Shown: positions 1-11,070 of the stretch, piece by piece
Position numbering within the stretch: position 1 is the stretch's first letter
Layout: each line of letters begins with the position of its first letter
Assembly (NCBI GenBank): GCA_018136815.1
Contig: CM030942.1
Coordinates: 3,325,396-3,389,395, forward strand
Reading direction: 5' to 3'
Length of the DNA stretch: 64,000 bases
From: Isochrysis galbana
Taxonomy: Eukaryota > Haptophyta > Isochrysidales > Isochrysidaceae
The notes under the pieces: model-generated
Database searches by the model: none
What the model was told of the DNA's origin: nothing
Seen by the model: only the letters and a program-made list of their open reading frames with translations
Translations under genes and position numbers: made by a program

Positions 1-1012
1 GTTCAATCCCTCGGGTGGCACCCCCTGGGAGACTGGCTTGCTGCCGCCTCGGCCGGGCATGACGCTGTATGGCTATGCGAGCCGTGGCGTCGATCAGATA
101 TCGCCGAGCAGCACACGGCATCGGGGAAAGCGTTTGGGCTGCATGGCTACAAGGCAAGCGCCTCTGACAGCTGGCCCGCCACAACCAGCTTATTGCGGAT
201 GCGCGGAGGCGGTGGCGGTATCTCTCTCGTTGCACCCTCGAAGTGCGGAGCTCTTCTATTCGCTTCGGGCACGAGCGGTGCGCTGCGCGTCTGGGAGACC
301 CGGGCCTGGACATGGCAGACATGGCGACGATTCTGCCTTCCATGCAGCACGGCAACGTGGGGTGGTCCTCCGCCCCTTCACGGCGATGCGCCACGCCTCC
401 TTCTCTTTGCAATGGCAAATCAGCCGGTTCTTCATGCCATTCGCTTCACCCACGTGCTCGCAGCCGACAATAGCCCGCGCTTCTCTGGCGAATACATCGG
501 CTGCTTCGATCTTGGGCTCCTTGCGGCGTCGGGATCCCTCCATACGAATTTTCCTTTGGGGCAGCCGCAGCCCACCTCTCCGACGAGCACAAAGAAGGCT
601 CGCCGCTCCCTTGCGATCATGTCGTTGGCATGGCAGGTGCATTCGACTCTTGACGGTGGCAGACTCGCGGTGGGATGTTCGATCAACGGCGAGGAAAGTA
701 TCGTGCTGCTATTCAGTGCAGCAGTCATCCCATCGCTTCAACTCCGCCCGGTCGGAAACGTAAGTGGCATGCGTCCATGTTGCAAGACCCTAGCCATGCT
801 TCTCTTGTAGGATCCTAGAATTGCTTACAACACCCTCGATTCAGTGACCGCTGTTTCTTCACCTCCCAACTGCTAATTCTCGCCCGCAGGTGCAAGGACA
901 TTCTCAAGGGCGGCCGTTGACGTCCCTGACCTTTGCAAGTGGGCTTCCATATGGGGGGCTTCTCAGCTGTGCATGGAATGATGGCCGTATAACCCTTCTC
1001 CCTCTCTACTAA
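1..1012 (+). CDS. AAAS: Aladin (AAAS) nucleoporin, 3' end, partial
   Basis: WD40 nucleoporin of the nuclear pore complex. Only the C-terminal part is present, because the reading frame is already open at base 1. Exon 1-759 ends at a GTAAGT donor, the intron is 760-889 (acceptor CCCGCAG), and the last exon 890-1012 ends in TAA. The splice is phase 0. WD-type blades are visible early (SLGWHPLGDWLAAAS) and at ALRVWETRAWTWQTW. The final exon encodes GGLLSCAWNDGRITLLPLY. The last two match the Aladin pattern VFRVWEAQMWTCERW and GALLSVGWSTGRIAHIPLY as I recall it for the animal protein. The family usually has a longer low-complexity tail; here the protein stops right after the last blade. The call rests on recognised motifs, not on a database search. 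A generic WD40 protein is the alternative. Confidence 0.75.
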
Positions 1013-2434
1013 TCGCGTTGGCATGTGTGATTGAGCCTTGAGATCATCGCGGATGATGAATGATGATGGACCAGCGTAAATATTGCTGTTATTGAGGAGA
1101 GGAACCGTTGTGTTGAAGGGGAGGATGGAGCCTTGGAGGCAAGAGATAACAATCTGGGCACCACACCGGCACAAGTAGCCAAAGCTGATGATTGGGCCCG
1201 TGTTCGCTGCAAATCCAGCACTGGAATCCCTTTAATTACAATTATAGTCCCGATTCGCTGTTGATTCCACCAATGCGCTTGGCGTCTCGTACGGCCACGT
1301 AGGCACAAGAGGAAAGCTAGAACCTAGTTTGGAGCTACAAACACTGACCACTTCGATGGGGGTGGCATATATAATAGCCGAGGGACCCGACCCAGAACAA
1401 ACCTGAGACGAGCTCCACCACGGCTGGACAAAAACCCACAGAGACAGACAGGCGGCCCGTACGGGCGAGAAAGGCGAGGTAGCCCGATGCTCAGCAGTCA
1501 GCAGCCACACGACCACACTTGACCAACAGCAGGCCTGCCCGGAACCCGCGCTCTGAACCAGGCTCGCGGTAGCGCACCCGAGCCGAACCCCGGATCCCGA
1601 AGACAAAGGAATGAAGGGGGGAAGGGGAAGGGGTGGAGGAAAGGGAAGTTGAGGGCGATGTCGGTAGGGATGGGGAAATGCCCTAGGCTAGTAGGTGTGT
1701 AGCCCAGAATCTTCAGATGTTTTTTTTGTGCGTGTGGCGGCGTGAATATTAAGAAGTTTTATTTGTTTTTAGGTATTACTACTAGAGTAGTAGTATATAG
1801 TATTGATAATCAATTCTGACAAGAGCAACAGCAAGAACGCAAAACGTAGGCGACGACAAAGCGCCTGATCCCACAAGACTAGCCGCACAGCACGCGCCAA
1901 CATCACGAGGCACATCGCAGCAACACTTAGCAGCACACAGCGGGGTGCGTGACCACATCGCACCGTCGGATGCTAAGGAACGCAGCCCTTCCATTGGAAG
2001 CGAGAAACACGAAATTGACGCACAAAATTGTTGCAGCCCAGTCTTAGTAGGTCAGCCCGTAAGTCTTCGTGCAGCTGAGTGTACTATTGAGTGTTCCCGC
2101 CAGTGATTGCGCCGCTCGAACTTGACCAGAGAACTGAGACGAGCTGGTGGCGCCCACATGCCATGAGGTCCATGTTGATGTCTGAGACGGTATATCACCC
2201 AGTTGGCTACGCACAACAGTGGGTTCAACGGCGGTCCCCTCCTGCACCCAGCCAAAGAAATGGATGGCGAGTGACGGTGCTCAGAATGCATGAGTGTCAA
2301 GCACGCCGAGCGTCAACCACGCGGCGTCGTGCCATCATGGCCTCAACTCATCGAACTTGCCCCGTTTAGCGGGGAAGTTTTCTGAGCATCTCAGCAAATC
2401 ACATGTGCCAGTTCGCTTCAAGCCGTATTGGCCT
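1013..2434. other. Intergenic stretch, no gene recognised
   Basis: Lies between the Aladin stop and the end of the minus-strand MAPK gene. It is lower in GC than its neighbours, with an AT-rich patch around 1750-1815 rich in TAGTAG-like trimers. Open frames on both strands are short, lack recognisable domains and mostly begin without ATG. The 3' UTRs of both flanking genes probably lie here. Confidence 0.5.
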
Positions 2435-3676
2435 TCAACCAGCCATATAACTGTCGGGCATTGCAGGCATATCTTTGTGGAAGTTACGCAGCTGATCCCA
2501 GATGAGCCGCCGGAGCTCATGCTCGGAAACATCGTCGCGCTCGAACTGGAAATCGAACGGCTCCGCATCGGGCTCATCATTCACGTTGTGCAACGCCACC
2601 AAGTACTCATGGCGGAGAGCCTCAGCAGCAGTGATTCGCTGCCGTGCGTCGAAAGCGAGCATGCGGTTGAGCAGATCAAGAGCGGCAGGGCTAGCATCAG
2701 GATAAAGCTTCGACCACGGGATTGGCGGGCGCTTCGGCAGCGCCTTGATGTATTCAACTGCCTGCGGGTTGTTTATGGTTTTCAGGTCCTCGGCAGAAGG
2801 TGGACCAAGCGTCTCAATGATGAGACGGAGCTGCTGCAGGTAGTCACGGCCTGGGAAGAGAGCTTTGCGGCCCAGAAACTCAGCCAGAATGCATCCCACT
2901 GACCAGATATCGATACCCGGCCCGTAGATCTCATTCTCGACCAGCAGTTCAGGCGCACGATACCAACGTGTTACGACATATTCTGTGAGAGCAGCTTGCT
3001 GGCCACCACTCTGTGAAGGGTCGAATCCACGGGCAAGCCCAAAGTCACAGATTTTGAGGTCACAATTCTTGTTGACCAAGAGGTTGCCAGGCTTCAAATC
3101 ACGATGCAGCACCTTGGCTGCGTGCACTGCCTTCAAGCCACGGAGAATCTGAAGTGCAGTGAAGGACATCCATCATATCACACATGGGGCAACTTGCACG
3201 CATCCATGCAACTGGCTCGCGCTTACTTCCTCAAGCCGCAGTTGAGCACGCGAGGGCAAGTCGGCAAGATTGCATCGATTACACACCTGGTACATGAAAT
3301 ACTGGATGTGGTCATCCGATAGCGCCTGTTTCGAGTGAATGATGTAGTGCAGATCAGTGTCCATCAGCTCTGTAACGAGGTAGACGTCCTTCCAGTCCTC
3401 AATTGGGCCTGGGGGTGGCAGCATGATGTCGCGGAGGTTGAGGACGTTCTCGTGCTGAAAGTGCTGAAGCAGCCGCATTTCTCGCAGCATGCGCTTGCAG
3501 TCGATCGCGTCCTCGAACGCATTCGTGATCTTCTTGATGGCTACCTGGTCGCCGTCGAGTGTGTCCTTTGCAGCGCAGATGAGGCCGTAGGCGCCCTGTC
3601 CAACGCCTTTCTTGACCTCATACCTGGCATCGACCTCGAAGGTCGTCCCCTTGACAACGTATTGCCGTTTGGCCAT
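2435..3676 (-). CDS. ERK-type mitogen-activated protein kinase
   Basis: Serine/threonine kinase at the end of a MAPK cascade. Two exons on the minus strand: 3676-3287 and 3148-2435, with a 138-nt intron between them (donor CAG|GTGTGT, acceptor TTCAG|AT, phase 0). The product is 367 residues, normal for ERK. Visible motifs in order are the glycine loop GVGQGAYG, the ATP-binding lysine in VAIKK, the catalytic loop VLHRDLKPGNLL (HRD at about 145-147), DFGLARG, and the activation-loop TEY at 185-187 followed by VVTRWYRAPELL. The TEY motif places it with ERKs rather than p38 (TGY) or JNK (TPY). The ATG at 3676 opens the kinase; upstream in-frame sequence is low-complexity Gly/Arg read through a poly-G tract. 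The C-terminus is short, with no obvious docking extension. Confidence 0.93.
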
Positions 3677-3754
3677 GAGGGCGGCCGCGGCTCTGCCCGC
3701 CGCCCTGGCGCCGCCCCTCTGCAGCCCGCGCGCGGGCGTCGGCTGGCTGCCGGT

Positions 3755-3900
3755 GCTGGAACTCCCCCCCCCCCCCCACCCTCCCCTTCCCCCCCCTTCC
3801 CCTCCCCCCCCCCTCTCTCCCTCTCCTCTCTGGGCTCGGCTCGGCTCGCGCCGCCCCCCCCCCCCCCCCGCCCCCCCCCCCCCCGCCCCCCCACCCTGTG
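3755..3900. repeat. Poly-C/poly-G tracts in the MAPK 5' region
   Basis: Several runs of 8-16 C on the plus strand, which are G runs on the coding strand of the MAPK, begin about 80 bases upstream of its ATG. They have the form expected for G-quadruplexes in promoter or 5' UTR DNA. Confidence 0.7.
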
Positions 3901-3984
3901 CCCCCCCGCCCCCTCTCTGTCCGCCTATTTCCCTCTCCCCCCGGCACAACCACCCCCCTTTTCTTCTCCACTTCTTTCCCTGGG

Positions 3985-4518
3985 TAAAGTAGGAGTACTC
4001 TACTCTACCTCTACTCTACTTTACTTTCGTGAAGACTCTACACTAGCTCTAGAGCTCTACTCAAGAATATCATATCTCGCAGTGCGTGGACAGGTGGACA
4101 GGGCGCGCTTCGTGGACAAGGCGCCGCCCCCCCCCAGCCTCCTTTGGCCCCCTGCAAGCCCGCCCGCAAGCCCAAGCCAGCCCGGGGCTACTACACTACG
4201 AGAGTCGCACGCGCACGCACCTGCTTAAGCAGCCTGCTTGGCCTCCGAGGGTGGGCACGGGGCACGGGCAGGGTCGCCTGATCGGCCTAATGGTGGGAGC
4301 GTGGGAGCGGTCGCCTCGCACCGCCTCACCAGTCACCAGTGACTGCTCTAGCTCTAGGCGGGAGGGCTGGGGGCTGGGGGTTGGCTAGGGGCCGCCCTCA
4401 GCCCTGAGTGGCTGAGTGGGGGGTTACGGGGCACGGGAGAGGGTAGGAGGGTAGGGGAGCTTCGGCGCTCTCCATCCTCCATCCTCCATCGCAACCAACT
4501 TGAAAGTTAGTTGTTAGG
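3985..4518. other. CTACTCTA-rich stretch, no gene seen
   Basis: The first part (3985-4070) is made of short CTACTCTA/GTAGAGT-type words in both orientations. Similar words recur at 32140-32275. The rest is GC-rich, with short open frames lacking domains. Confidence 0.4.
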
Positions 4519-5215
4519 AACTAAGTTTATACTTAGTTCGCCCAGGGGGGGGGGCACGAGCCCCCCCCCTCTCCACTCCTCCCCTGCCATGGGGGAGGAA
4601 CCACCCATGCTCCTGGCATGCCTGATGGCTTGCCAGGAGCCCACTGCCCTGCTGCCTGCTGACTCACTCTCTCCCTGGCAGGCTCGCCTGCCTCGCGCGT
4701 CCTGGCCTGTCGTGGCCCGCCCATCGCTCCAACCCCCCCTCCCCCCCTGTTCGACAGGCAGACAGGTGCAGATTGGGGGCCCCAGAGGCCCAGGAGCGCC
4801 AGCGAGGGAGAGGCAGGGGAGGCCAAGGCCCAGCCCCAGCGCCCCAGCCTCCTCTGCGCCCTGAGCTGGCCTCCAGGAGCCTCCACGGGGCGCCAGGGGC
4901 AGCTGCAGGCCTGCCGCAGGCGCGCCATCGCGCGTGCCTGCAGGAGAGGGGAGAGAGAGCGCGGAGAAGGGGGTGGGCGGAGCGTGAGCTCCGCTCACCG
5001 AAAAATCGGTAAGTCTCGCGCCTATTTACAGGATAAGTCGAGACAGAGTCGGCCGCCAGCCTAGGTGGCGTAGGAGGAAGGGGGGAACGGATCACCGGGG
5101 CACCGGGGGGGGGGCGCGGGCCACCGGACCATATCTAAGCCCTTCACCCCTATCCCCCCAGTAGTGCACGGGGGGAGCCGCCTGATGGCGGGGGGGGAAG
5201 GGCTGGGGAGGATTG
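4519..5215 (+). mobile_element. Hairpin-rich dispersed element, long copy A
   Basis: Starts with the near-palindrome AACTAAGTTTATACTTAGTT (4519-4538), then a GGGGGGG-CACGAG-CCCCCCC stem, a CTCCCCTGCCATGGGGGAG stem and a stem around the CTGGCATGCC...GGCTTGCCAG arms. Downstream come a GACAGGCAGACAGG block, a CAGCGAGGGAGAGGCAGGGG block and an end block with ACCATATCTAAGCCCTTCAC (about 5128-5147). The same order recurs at 56835-57500, so the unit is about 665-700 bp. No coding capacity is recognised. Boundaries are inferred from where the copies stop matching. Confidence 0.75.
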
Positions 5216-6190
5216 TTTGTTGTGTGAAGTGCCCGCCCCCGAGGGGTGCACTGCTGGTAGGAGTTACCACCATGGGGGTGGCAGCAAGGCTGCCACCCAC
5301 CATGGGGAGTCCTTGTTGGGTTGGCAGTCCAGTGGAAGGATGCGGCAGAGCCAGAGACTGGCTCTGCTGGTCTGCAGGGAACAAGACCCTTCCTCCCTTC
5401 CCGTCCCCTGCTTCTGTGACTGGTGGCTGGTGCGGGGAGGCGAAGGCGGGAGGATCATGTCGACGTCGCTGTCTGTCAGGGGGGCGGCCTGGGAGCGCTT
5501 CGGCTCCGGCGGCTTGGGGCGGCCCCTGTGGGGCGTCGTGGCTGCGGGGGGCTGGGAGGCAGGAGCGGTCGGCGCGCGCTCCATCGTTCGAACTATAACA
5601 ATAGATTTTGTCCTGGCCTGGGCCTAGAAGCAGCGCAACGCGCCAAGAGGGCTGTATTGCAATGCTCGCCACGATTCCCGAGCGCGCGGTTGGGTAGTCT
5701 GCGGGGTTGGGAGGCAGCGTACCATTATGCTGGATGGGGTTCTGCGCGTAGGAGCGCGTAGGCAAGCCGGTGTCATCCTCCTCAGGTTGGGGCTTGCTTG
5801 AAGTGGTGTGGTGTGGCGGTGTGGCGTGTGGGGCTGGCGCCCATGCTGCGTGGGCAGGTGAAGCAGAACTCGGCCGAGTGCGGTGGCATGAAACGCCGGT
5901 GAGACCGCCGACCGGTGTACCCGGACCATTTAGTCCGAACACCATCGACAAGGGGGAGCTGAGGGCTGACCACCGCCGTGCTCTCTCGCTGGAGCGCGGC
6001 GAAGGTCGGCCTGTCAGGCGGGTCGGCCGCCATCGCTCTGCCTCGGATTCGGATTAGAGCGGGGAGAGAGACGATGGAAAATCTTCCCCCGGTCCGACGA
6101 TAAAAAATGTGGGCCTCCGGATCAACAAGAGTTTTTTTTCAACCCACTCTCCCCCACTCCCCCACCTCTAGCCGTGGCCGGTGGCGGAGT
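5216..6190. other. GC-rich intergenic stretch, no gene recognised
   Basis: Overlapping open frames exist on both strands but have no recognisable domain, and their composition is just the local GC bias. I see no RNA gene or further repeat. Confidence 0.4.
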
Positions 6191-6520
6191 GGCGGACGTT
6201 AGCGCGCGTGCTTTGGGGCGCCGCGGCTGCCGATTTCGACGCGGCTTGCGGGCGCATCGCGCGCGATTGGCGTCGCTGACTCGGCGGTTCCTGGCTATTT
6301 CGTATGTGGCGCGGGCCGGGCACCGGGCTGATGACCAAGAACCCTCAGCAAGAGAACGGTCTCGGTCTCGCAGCGCGCCCGGGCTCGGTTCGAAATGGGG
6401 CTCTCCAGGCCCCCGTTGGCGGACGTTAGCGCGCGTGCTTTGGGGCGCCGCGGCTGCTGATTTCGACGCGGCATGGGGACGCATCGCGCGCGATTGGTGT
6501 CGCTGGCTCGGTCCGAATTC
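6191..6520 (+). repeat. Tandem pair of a dispersed GC-rich repeat
   Basis: A 40-bp block beginning TGGCGGACGTTAGCGCGCGT occurs at 6191 and again at 6418 (spacing 227 bp). Each is followed by GATTTCGACGCGGC and GCGCGCGATTGG. A third related copy lies at 9945-10090, and all share downstream words such as CGCGGGCCGGGCACCGGGCTG and AACGGTCTCGG. Nothing in it looks coding. Confidence 0.7.
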
Positions 6521-6646
6521 AAGCCCGAAATCTCTATTAAAACTACAGGTCTCTGGAGATTGTTCTCGTGTATTCCGAATTCCTGTTTCTCACATTCTCT
6601 AAAATTCTTATTGTGTGCTGACTCTGCCCGCCACGGCGTGGTCACA

Positions 6647-7396
6647 ATGGGTCCGCTCGGCGGATGGCTGTTCAAGCTGGGCGGCGGCAAGCAAGACGGG
6701 CACAACTGGTTCTCGCGGTACTTCGTACTACGTGGCGACATGCTAGCGTACTACTCTGCCCAGCCCACCAGCGTTACAGAAGCAGCCAGCCCCTCAGGTG
6801 TTGCTTGCGTTCGCGAGTGTGGTGTTCAGGTGCGACCACCGAGTGCGGCCACTGATGGAGCGCTTCGCTACCCGTTGGCGCTCACGAGCCGCTTGACGAA
6901 CGATGTTTTGGTGTTGGCAGCCGCGACGCGTTCCGACGCACAGGCCTGGCACGATGCCATTGTTGCAGCCAGCAGACAGAGTGACACCATGTGCAAAGAG
7001 CGTTCTGTTCTAAAGGCCTCCACGGTTGAGTGCAATAACCTTGAGGCTCACGGTAGCTTCGAGGTGTCTCCTTCAGGGTTAGACGATTCTCCCGCCCCTG
7101 CGACCCCGGGCTCGGATCTGGAAGCCCAGATGCTGGCTGCGAGCGAAGCACTTGCACTGGCGCTCGAAGAAGTAATTGTGGCAGAGGAGGAGCAGACTCT
7201 GGCCGAGCGACAGCGGGAAGATGCTGAGCTATGGCGTGATGCTGCAGCTGCACGTTTGATCCAGGCGCGAGCTCGTCTCTCTCTGCGGAAATCGCTTTTG
7301 CACTGGCGCCATCGTTGTATGCGGTCCGCCTTTGAGACAATTGTTACGTCTGCATTAACAGCCGCTGCGATTATGTCGCCATCAACATTGTCGTAG
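6647..7396 (+). CDS. PH-domain protein with IQ-like C-terminal helix
   Basis: A 249-residue protein starting MGPLGGWLFKLGGGKQDGHN. Residues 1 to about 108 look like a pleckstrin homology domain: a GWLFK first strand, NWFSRYFVLRGDMLAYY, a middle strand region and the closing helix AQAWHDAIVAA with its invariant Trp. PH domains bind phosphoinositides or protein partners at membranes. A Ser/Pro-rich linker follows, then a helical segment rich in Ala/Glu (about 170-210) and an IQ-like stretch AARLIQARARLSLRKSLLHW, a possible calmodulin or light-chain site. The ATG at 6647 is chosen because the domain begins right there. The frame is open farther upstream, but that part runs into repeat sequence. 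No introns are needed. A short adaptor rather than an enzyme is inferred. Confidence 0.75.
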   Translation: MGPLGGWLFKLGGGKQDGHNWFSRYFVLRGDMLAYYSAQPTSVTEAASPSGVACVRECGVQVRPPSAATDGALRYPLALTSRLTNDVLVLAAATRSDAQAWHDAIVAASRQSDTMCKERSVLKASTVECNNLEAHGSFEVSPSGLDDSPAPATPGSDLEAQMLAASEALALALEEVIVAEEEQTLAERQREDAELWRDAAAARLIQARARLSLRKSLLHWRHRCMRSAFETIVTSALTAAAIMSPSTLS

Positions 7397-8134
7397 CCTA
7401 GGTGTAGTATTTACAACAGTCAGGGTAAAAGTTCCTGTGCTTCATCTCTATTGCTTGCAACACAACTAACTTCACAGTTGGTTGCGATTGAGCGCACCGA
7501 CGCTCTCCTCTCTCAGGGCCCGCCGCGCCAAGGGCGCCCCCCAGCCCTCAGCCCTCCCGGAGAAGGCGCTAGGCGCTAGGCAAAGGCAAGCGAAAGCGAG
7601 AGCGCCCGCCCTCAGACGTCGAGCAGGTGCGTACGACTCATGTCGCCCCACACCTCCCGTTACCTCAGCCACATGCACAGCAACATTCATGCTGGATCCT
7701 CCGATGGCCCATGGGGGCCATGTGGCATGTGGCTGCAAACCCTCCCCCCCATCGGCTAGCCATAGAAGCATAGAAGAGCCGGCTATCCAGCTACACAGGA
7801 ATAAGACTGCTGTTGTGGGAGAGACTGTGGCTGTGGCGGTGTGGCTGGAGATGGAGTAGGAGTAGCCCGGTCACTCACTACTCTTACGGGTGCGAAGGGC
7901 ACAAGCTTCATTGGGTGAATGGCGGCCTAAATCAGCTGATGCCGCCGGTGACTCCTGTCGAATAAACGGCGGCATCATCATCGGTCAGTGCGATCATGTA
8001 AAACCAACTGACTATCGAATAAACGGGTGTCGGTCTGTCGATCGGTCCACTCTCTCTTTTCTCTCCGTCTTCTCATACTCCTAGGAGTACTTCTTTTTCT
8101 CTCCTTTCTCCTCCTTTTCCGCGTTCCCCGTCGC
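7397..8134. other. Intergenic stretch, no gene recognised
   Basis: Between the PH-domain gene and the aminopeptidase ATG. It holds the 5' region of the latter, including a pyrimidine-rich run (8050-8125) and the small palindrome ACTCCTAGGAGT around 8080. No gene or repeat family is recognised. Confidence 0.4.
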
Positions 8135-9833
8135 ATGGGCGGGCTGGGCCGGCCGTGGGCCCGTCGGCTGCCGGCGGGCCGGGCGGCTCTCGCAGTGGGA
8201 AGAGGCTGGTCACGGGCGCAGTCCACTCTTGCCATCGCCCAGCCGACCGCCGGCACCCACCCGCACCTCGTCAGACCGAACGAAGTGACCCCGGGCGTCA
8301 CACGGGCAGAGTATACAAGCCGCCGTGCTCTACTGGCTGCCATGCTGCCCGTCGGCTCGGTGGCGCTCTTCCCATCGGCGCCTCTGGCGTACATCTCGCA
8401 CGATGTGCCGCACCCCTATCATCAGGCTCCGGATCTTCACTACTTGTGCGGATTCCAGGAGCCAAACAGCTTGCTGGCGTGCTCCAAGCCAGTAGTTGAC
8501 ACGTCTGGGGTTGGTGAAGGAGATGCCACCTGGCACCTGTTTGTGGAGCCGACAGACCCCGCGCAGGCGCTGTGGGACGGGCCTCGAGCTGGCGTTGAGG
8601 GTGCACGCGAGCATATACTCAGCGATGGGGAAGTGCATCCAATCAGCTCAGCACCCAGGGTCCTGCGGAAGATGATTGATACAGCTATTACTCTAGCAGC
8701 TCCGAGCGCTCCACCTTCGCTTGCGAGGCTCACGGATATGACGGGAATGGGCTCGTCTCCATCGCTGCTCCTGGATACGGATATTAACCCCACCATCTCA
8801 AAGTCTCTCAGTCCGTTGCTTGAGGCCAATGCTCGGAAGCTGCGGGTCATGCGAGCTTCACCACTAGTCCAACGTCTACGGCTACGCAAATCCCCCTCTG
8901 AAATCGCCCTTATGTCCCACGCGGCCCAAGCGACGGCAGAGGCGTTTATAGCCACGATGGGCGAATCTGCTGCCGCTGCTGCGCGAGGCGACCAACTGGA
9001 GGCGCTGCTCGCTGCGAGGTTCGAGTTCGAGACCAAGCGTCGTGGGTGTAGCCGATTGGCCTACCCTTGCGTTGTGGCTTCCGGAAAGAATGCGGTCACA
9101 CTGCATTATATGCACAACAATGCTCGCCTCGCACCTGGAGACCTCCTGCTCATGGACGCTGGTGGCTCTTATCATGGGTATTCTGCTGACATCACGCGCA
9201 CGTGGCCACTTTCGGGCAGGTTCACAGCTGCACAACGGGATGTCTATGAGGCTGTGCTAGGTGTGAATCAAGAAGTCATCAAGTTTGTGAAGGCTGACGG
9301 CACCACTTCGTTACAGACGCTTCATCAGCTATCGATTCAATTGACCTACGAGGCCCTATTGTCTCTAGGCATTATCAAGTCTGGGGAGATTCAGCGAGTC
9401 CAGCGCTACTATCCACACGCGATTGGGCACTTCTTAGGCCTCGATGTACACGACACGCCTGCCGCATCGCAGTCGCAGGTGACTCCCTTTGCACGACGGT
9501 TTTGAATCTTCTAGATGCCTGGTGCCTCAAGATTGGCCTCAAACAGCATAGCCCCTTGGCTTGATCCAATGTTCTTTGAATCGCTATGCTCCCCAGCTCA
9601 CCCAGCACCGTGTCCCGTTGCCTCAGCCTCTAGTTCCAGGGATGGTGCTAACGGTCGAGCCAGGCCTCTACTTTCGCACGGATGATTCGACTATTCCGGC
9701 ATGGTGCCGTGGGATCGGCGTACGGATCGAGGACGACGTTCTTGTTGATGCAGAAGGTGGAGCTTCGGTGCTCACAAGTGCAGCCCCAAAGAGTGTCTCC
9801 GAGGTGGAGGACGCGGTCCGTGCTGGGCTATGA
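8135..9833 (+). CDS. Mitochondrial Xaa-Pro aminopeptidase (XPNPEP3/Icp55 type)
   Basis: M24 metallopeptidase that removes an N-terminal residue before proline, or trims mitochondrial presequence ends. Exon 1 is 8135-9478. The intron starts at GTGACT (9479), and exon 2 begins at 9597 or 9606 (both CAG acceptors are in frame) and ends at 9833. The product is about 523-526 residues. The N-terminus is Arg/Ala-rich without acids, typical of a mitochondrial presequence. An aminopeptidase-P N-terminal domain follows from [16 protein letters not shown]. The catalytic pita-bread fold shows all five metal ligands: two Asp in [20 protein letters not shown] (first at residue 341), His in [13 protein letters not shown], Glu in [11 protein letters not shown] and Glu in [13 protein letters not shown]. 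The first ATG of the frame is 8135; the open frame farther upstream begins without ATG. Confidence 0.93.
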
Positions 9834-9880
9834 AGATGTACGTAGCTGCCGGCGAAGTGCGATCTATCTTCATAATCAAG

Positions 9881-9921
9881 TAAATAATAATAGTAGTAGT
9901 AGTAATAGTAATAGTAATTAT
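9881..9921. repeat. TAG/TAA trinucleotide microsatellite
   Basis: Short AT-rich run of TAA, TAG and TAAT units just after the aminopeptidase stop codon, within its probable 3' UTR. Confidence 0.8.
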
Positions 9922-9944
9922 AACTCGAGTGGCTCTTCTCGTGG

Positions 9945-10160
9945 GCGGCCGATTTCGACGCGGCTTGGATGTGCGTCGCGCGCGATTGGCGTCGCTGGCT
10001 CGGCAGGTCCTACAGATTCCGTGTGTGGCGCGGGCCGGGCACCGGGCTGGGCTGTCCAAGAACGGTCTCGGCCAGCGCGCAGTGATCAATGCGGGAAATA
10101 TTCGGCGACCGCGGGGGGGAAATTCGGCGACCGCGGGGGAGAACTGGGAAAGAATTCCCG
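9945..10160 (+). repeat. Third copy of the GATTTCGACGCGGC repeat plus a short tandem
   Basis: 9945-10075 matches the two copies at 6191-6520. It is followed by a direct repeat of GAAATTCGGCGACCGCGG-type units (10098-10140). Confidence 0.65.
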
Positions 10161-10233
10161 TACGTTCCCGTACCGCGATCAAACGTAAACGACGGCGTTG
10201 ATAGATATCGGAGGGGCGTGACAGTCGCGACTG

Positions 10234-11070
10234 TCAGAAGAACGCAGAGGGTGTATCGAGGAGAGAGACGAGGGTGCGATCCGATGGCGACAGGCGTGCG
10301 AGAGCCTCGGAGCGACAGCGAACGAAGGCAGGCGAGGCAAGGGCAGCGTGCGCAAATGCGTGGGAGCCAAACCACGGGGAACCGCGCGACGATCCCGACG
10401 AGTACCACCACTGCCCGAGGACGAAGACCGCGTGCTGCGGCCGCATCATTGGACCTGCAGGGTTGGCAACAGATGGGCGGGCTGAGACGGGCGAATGGGA
10501 GACATGAGCAACGGGGCCACTGTGCGAGGACGGTGCGAGACGAGGCGAGCGGCGCGGGGCCTGATGATCCGAGCCGGTGGTCTCGGATCCCACGGGAGCT
10601 TCGATCGCGTGCGACGTCGGTGGAGTTGAGACGGTCTGAGATTGTGATTCTGCAGCCCGCTTTCTCATCTGAGGCTTACGAAGAGGCGGGAAGGGGTGAG
10701 CATCATCATAGGCGGTGACGAGCGACTCGCAGCGGCGAAGCAGTTCGGCTAGCGGCTCCCATGTGGCCGCAGCTTTCGCGTAGCCACGCCATTTGACGAG
10801 ATACTGCCTTGAATCGCCTCGACCCTTGCGGTCAAGGAGGGAATCAACCAGATACTCATCTAATACGCGACGACATGCTCGTGCCCGTGGTCGTCAACTT
10901 GCGACAGGATGCCACCAATACCCAGGGTACTTGCCGCGTCCGTCTTGACGATGAACTCCTTGTCGTGACGAGGCGCAGCCAACACTGGAGCAGACGTGAT
11001 GAGATCGATGAGGCGGCGGATCCGTCGAGACGACTCGAATTTAGTCGGGGAGTGTCGTATTCCATACGAT
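10234..11070 (-). pseudogene. Ty3/gypsy (chromovirus) pol relic: RNase H start joined to chromodomain
   Basis: Read on the minus strand, about 11030-10863 encodes LITSAPVLAAP...EFIVKTDAASTLGIGGILSQ, the start of a retroelement RNase H domain, ending in HEHVVAY and a stop. Directly after, in another frame, about 10863-10720 encodes a chromodomain (DEYLVDSLLDRKGRGD, then QYLVKWRGYAKAAATWEPL). A Ser/Pro/Arg-rich tail follows to the stop at 10234. In an intact element the rest of RNase H and the whole integrase lie between these domains, so about 500 residues are deleted. Protease and most of reverse transcriptase are also missing. Chromodomains at the integrase end define chromoviruses. This is a dead fragment. 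Confidence 0.8.

Noticed and set aside
3541-3992. Gly/Arg- or Pro-rich open frames overlapping the MAPK 5' end
   Set aside because: Arise from poly-C/poly-G tracts; the MAPK frame explains the real coding signal below 3676.
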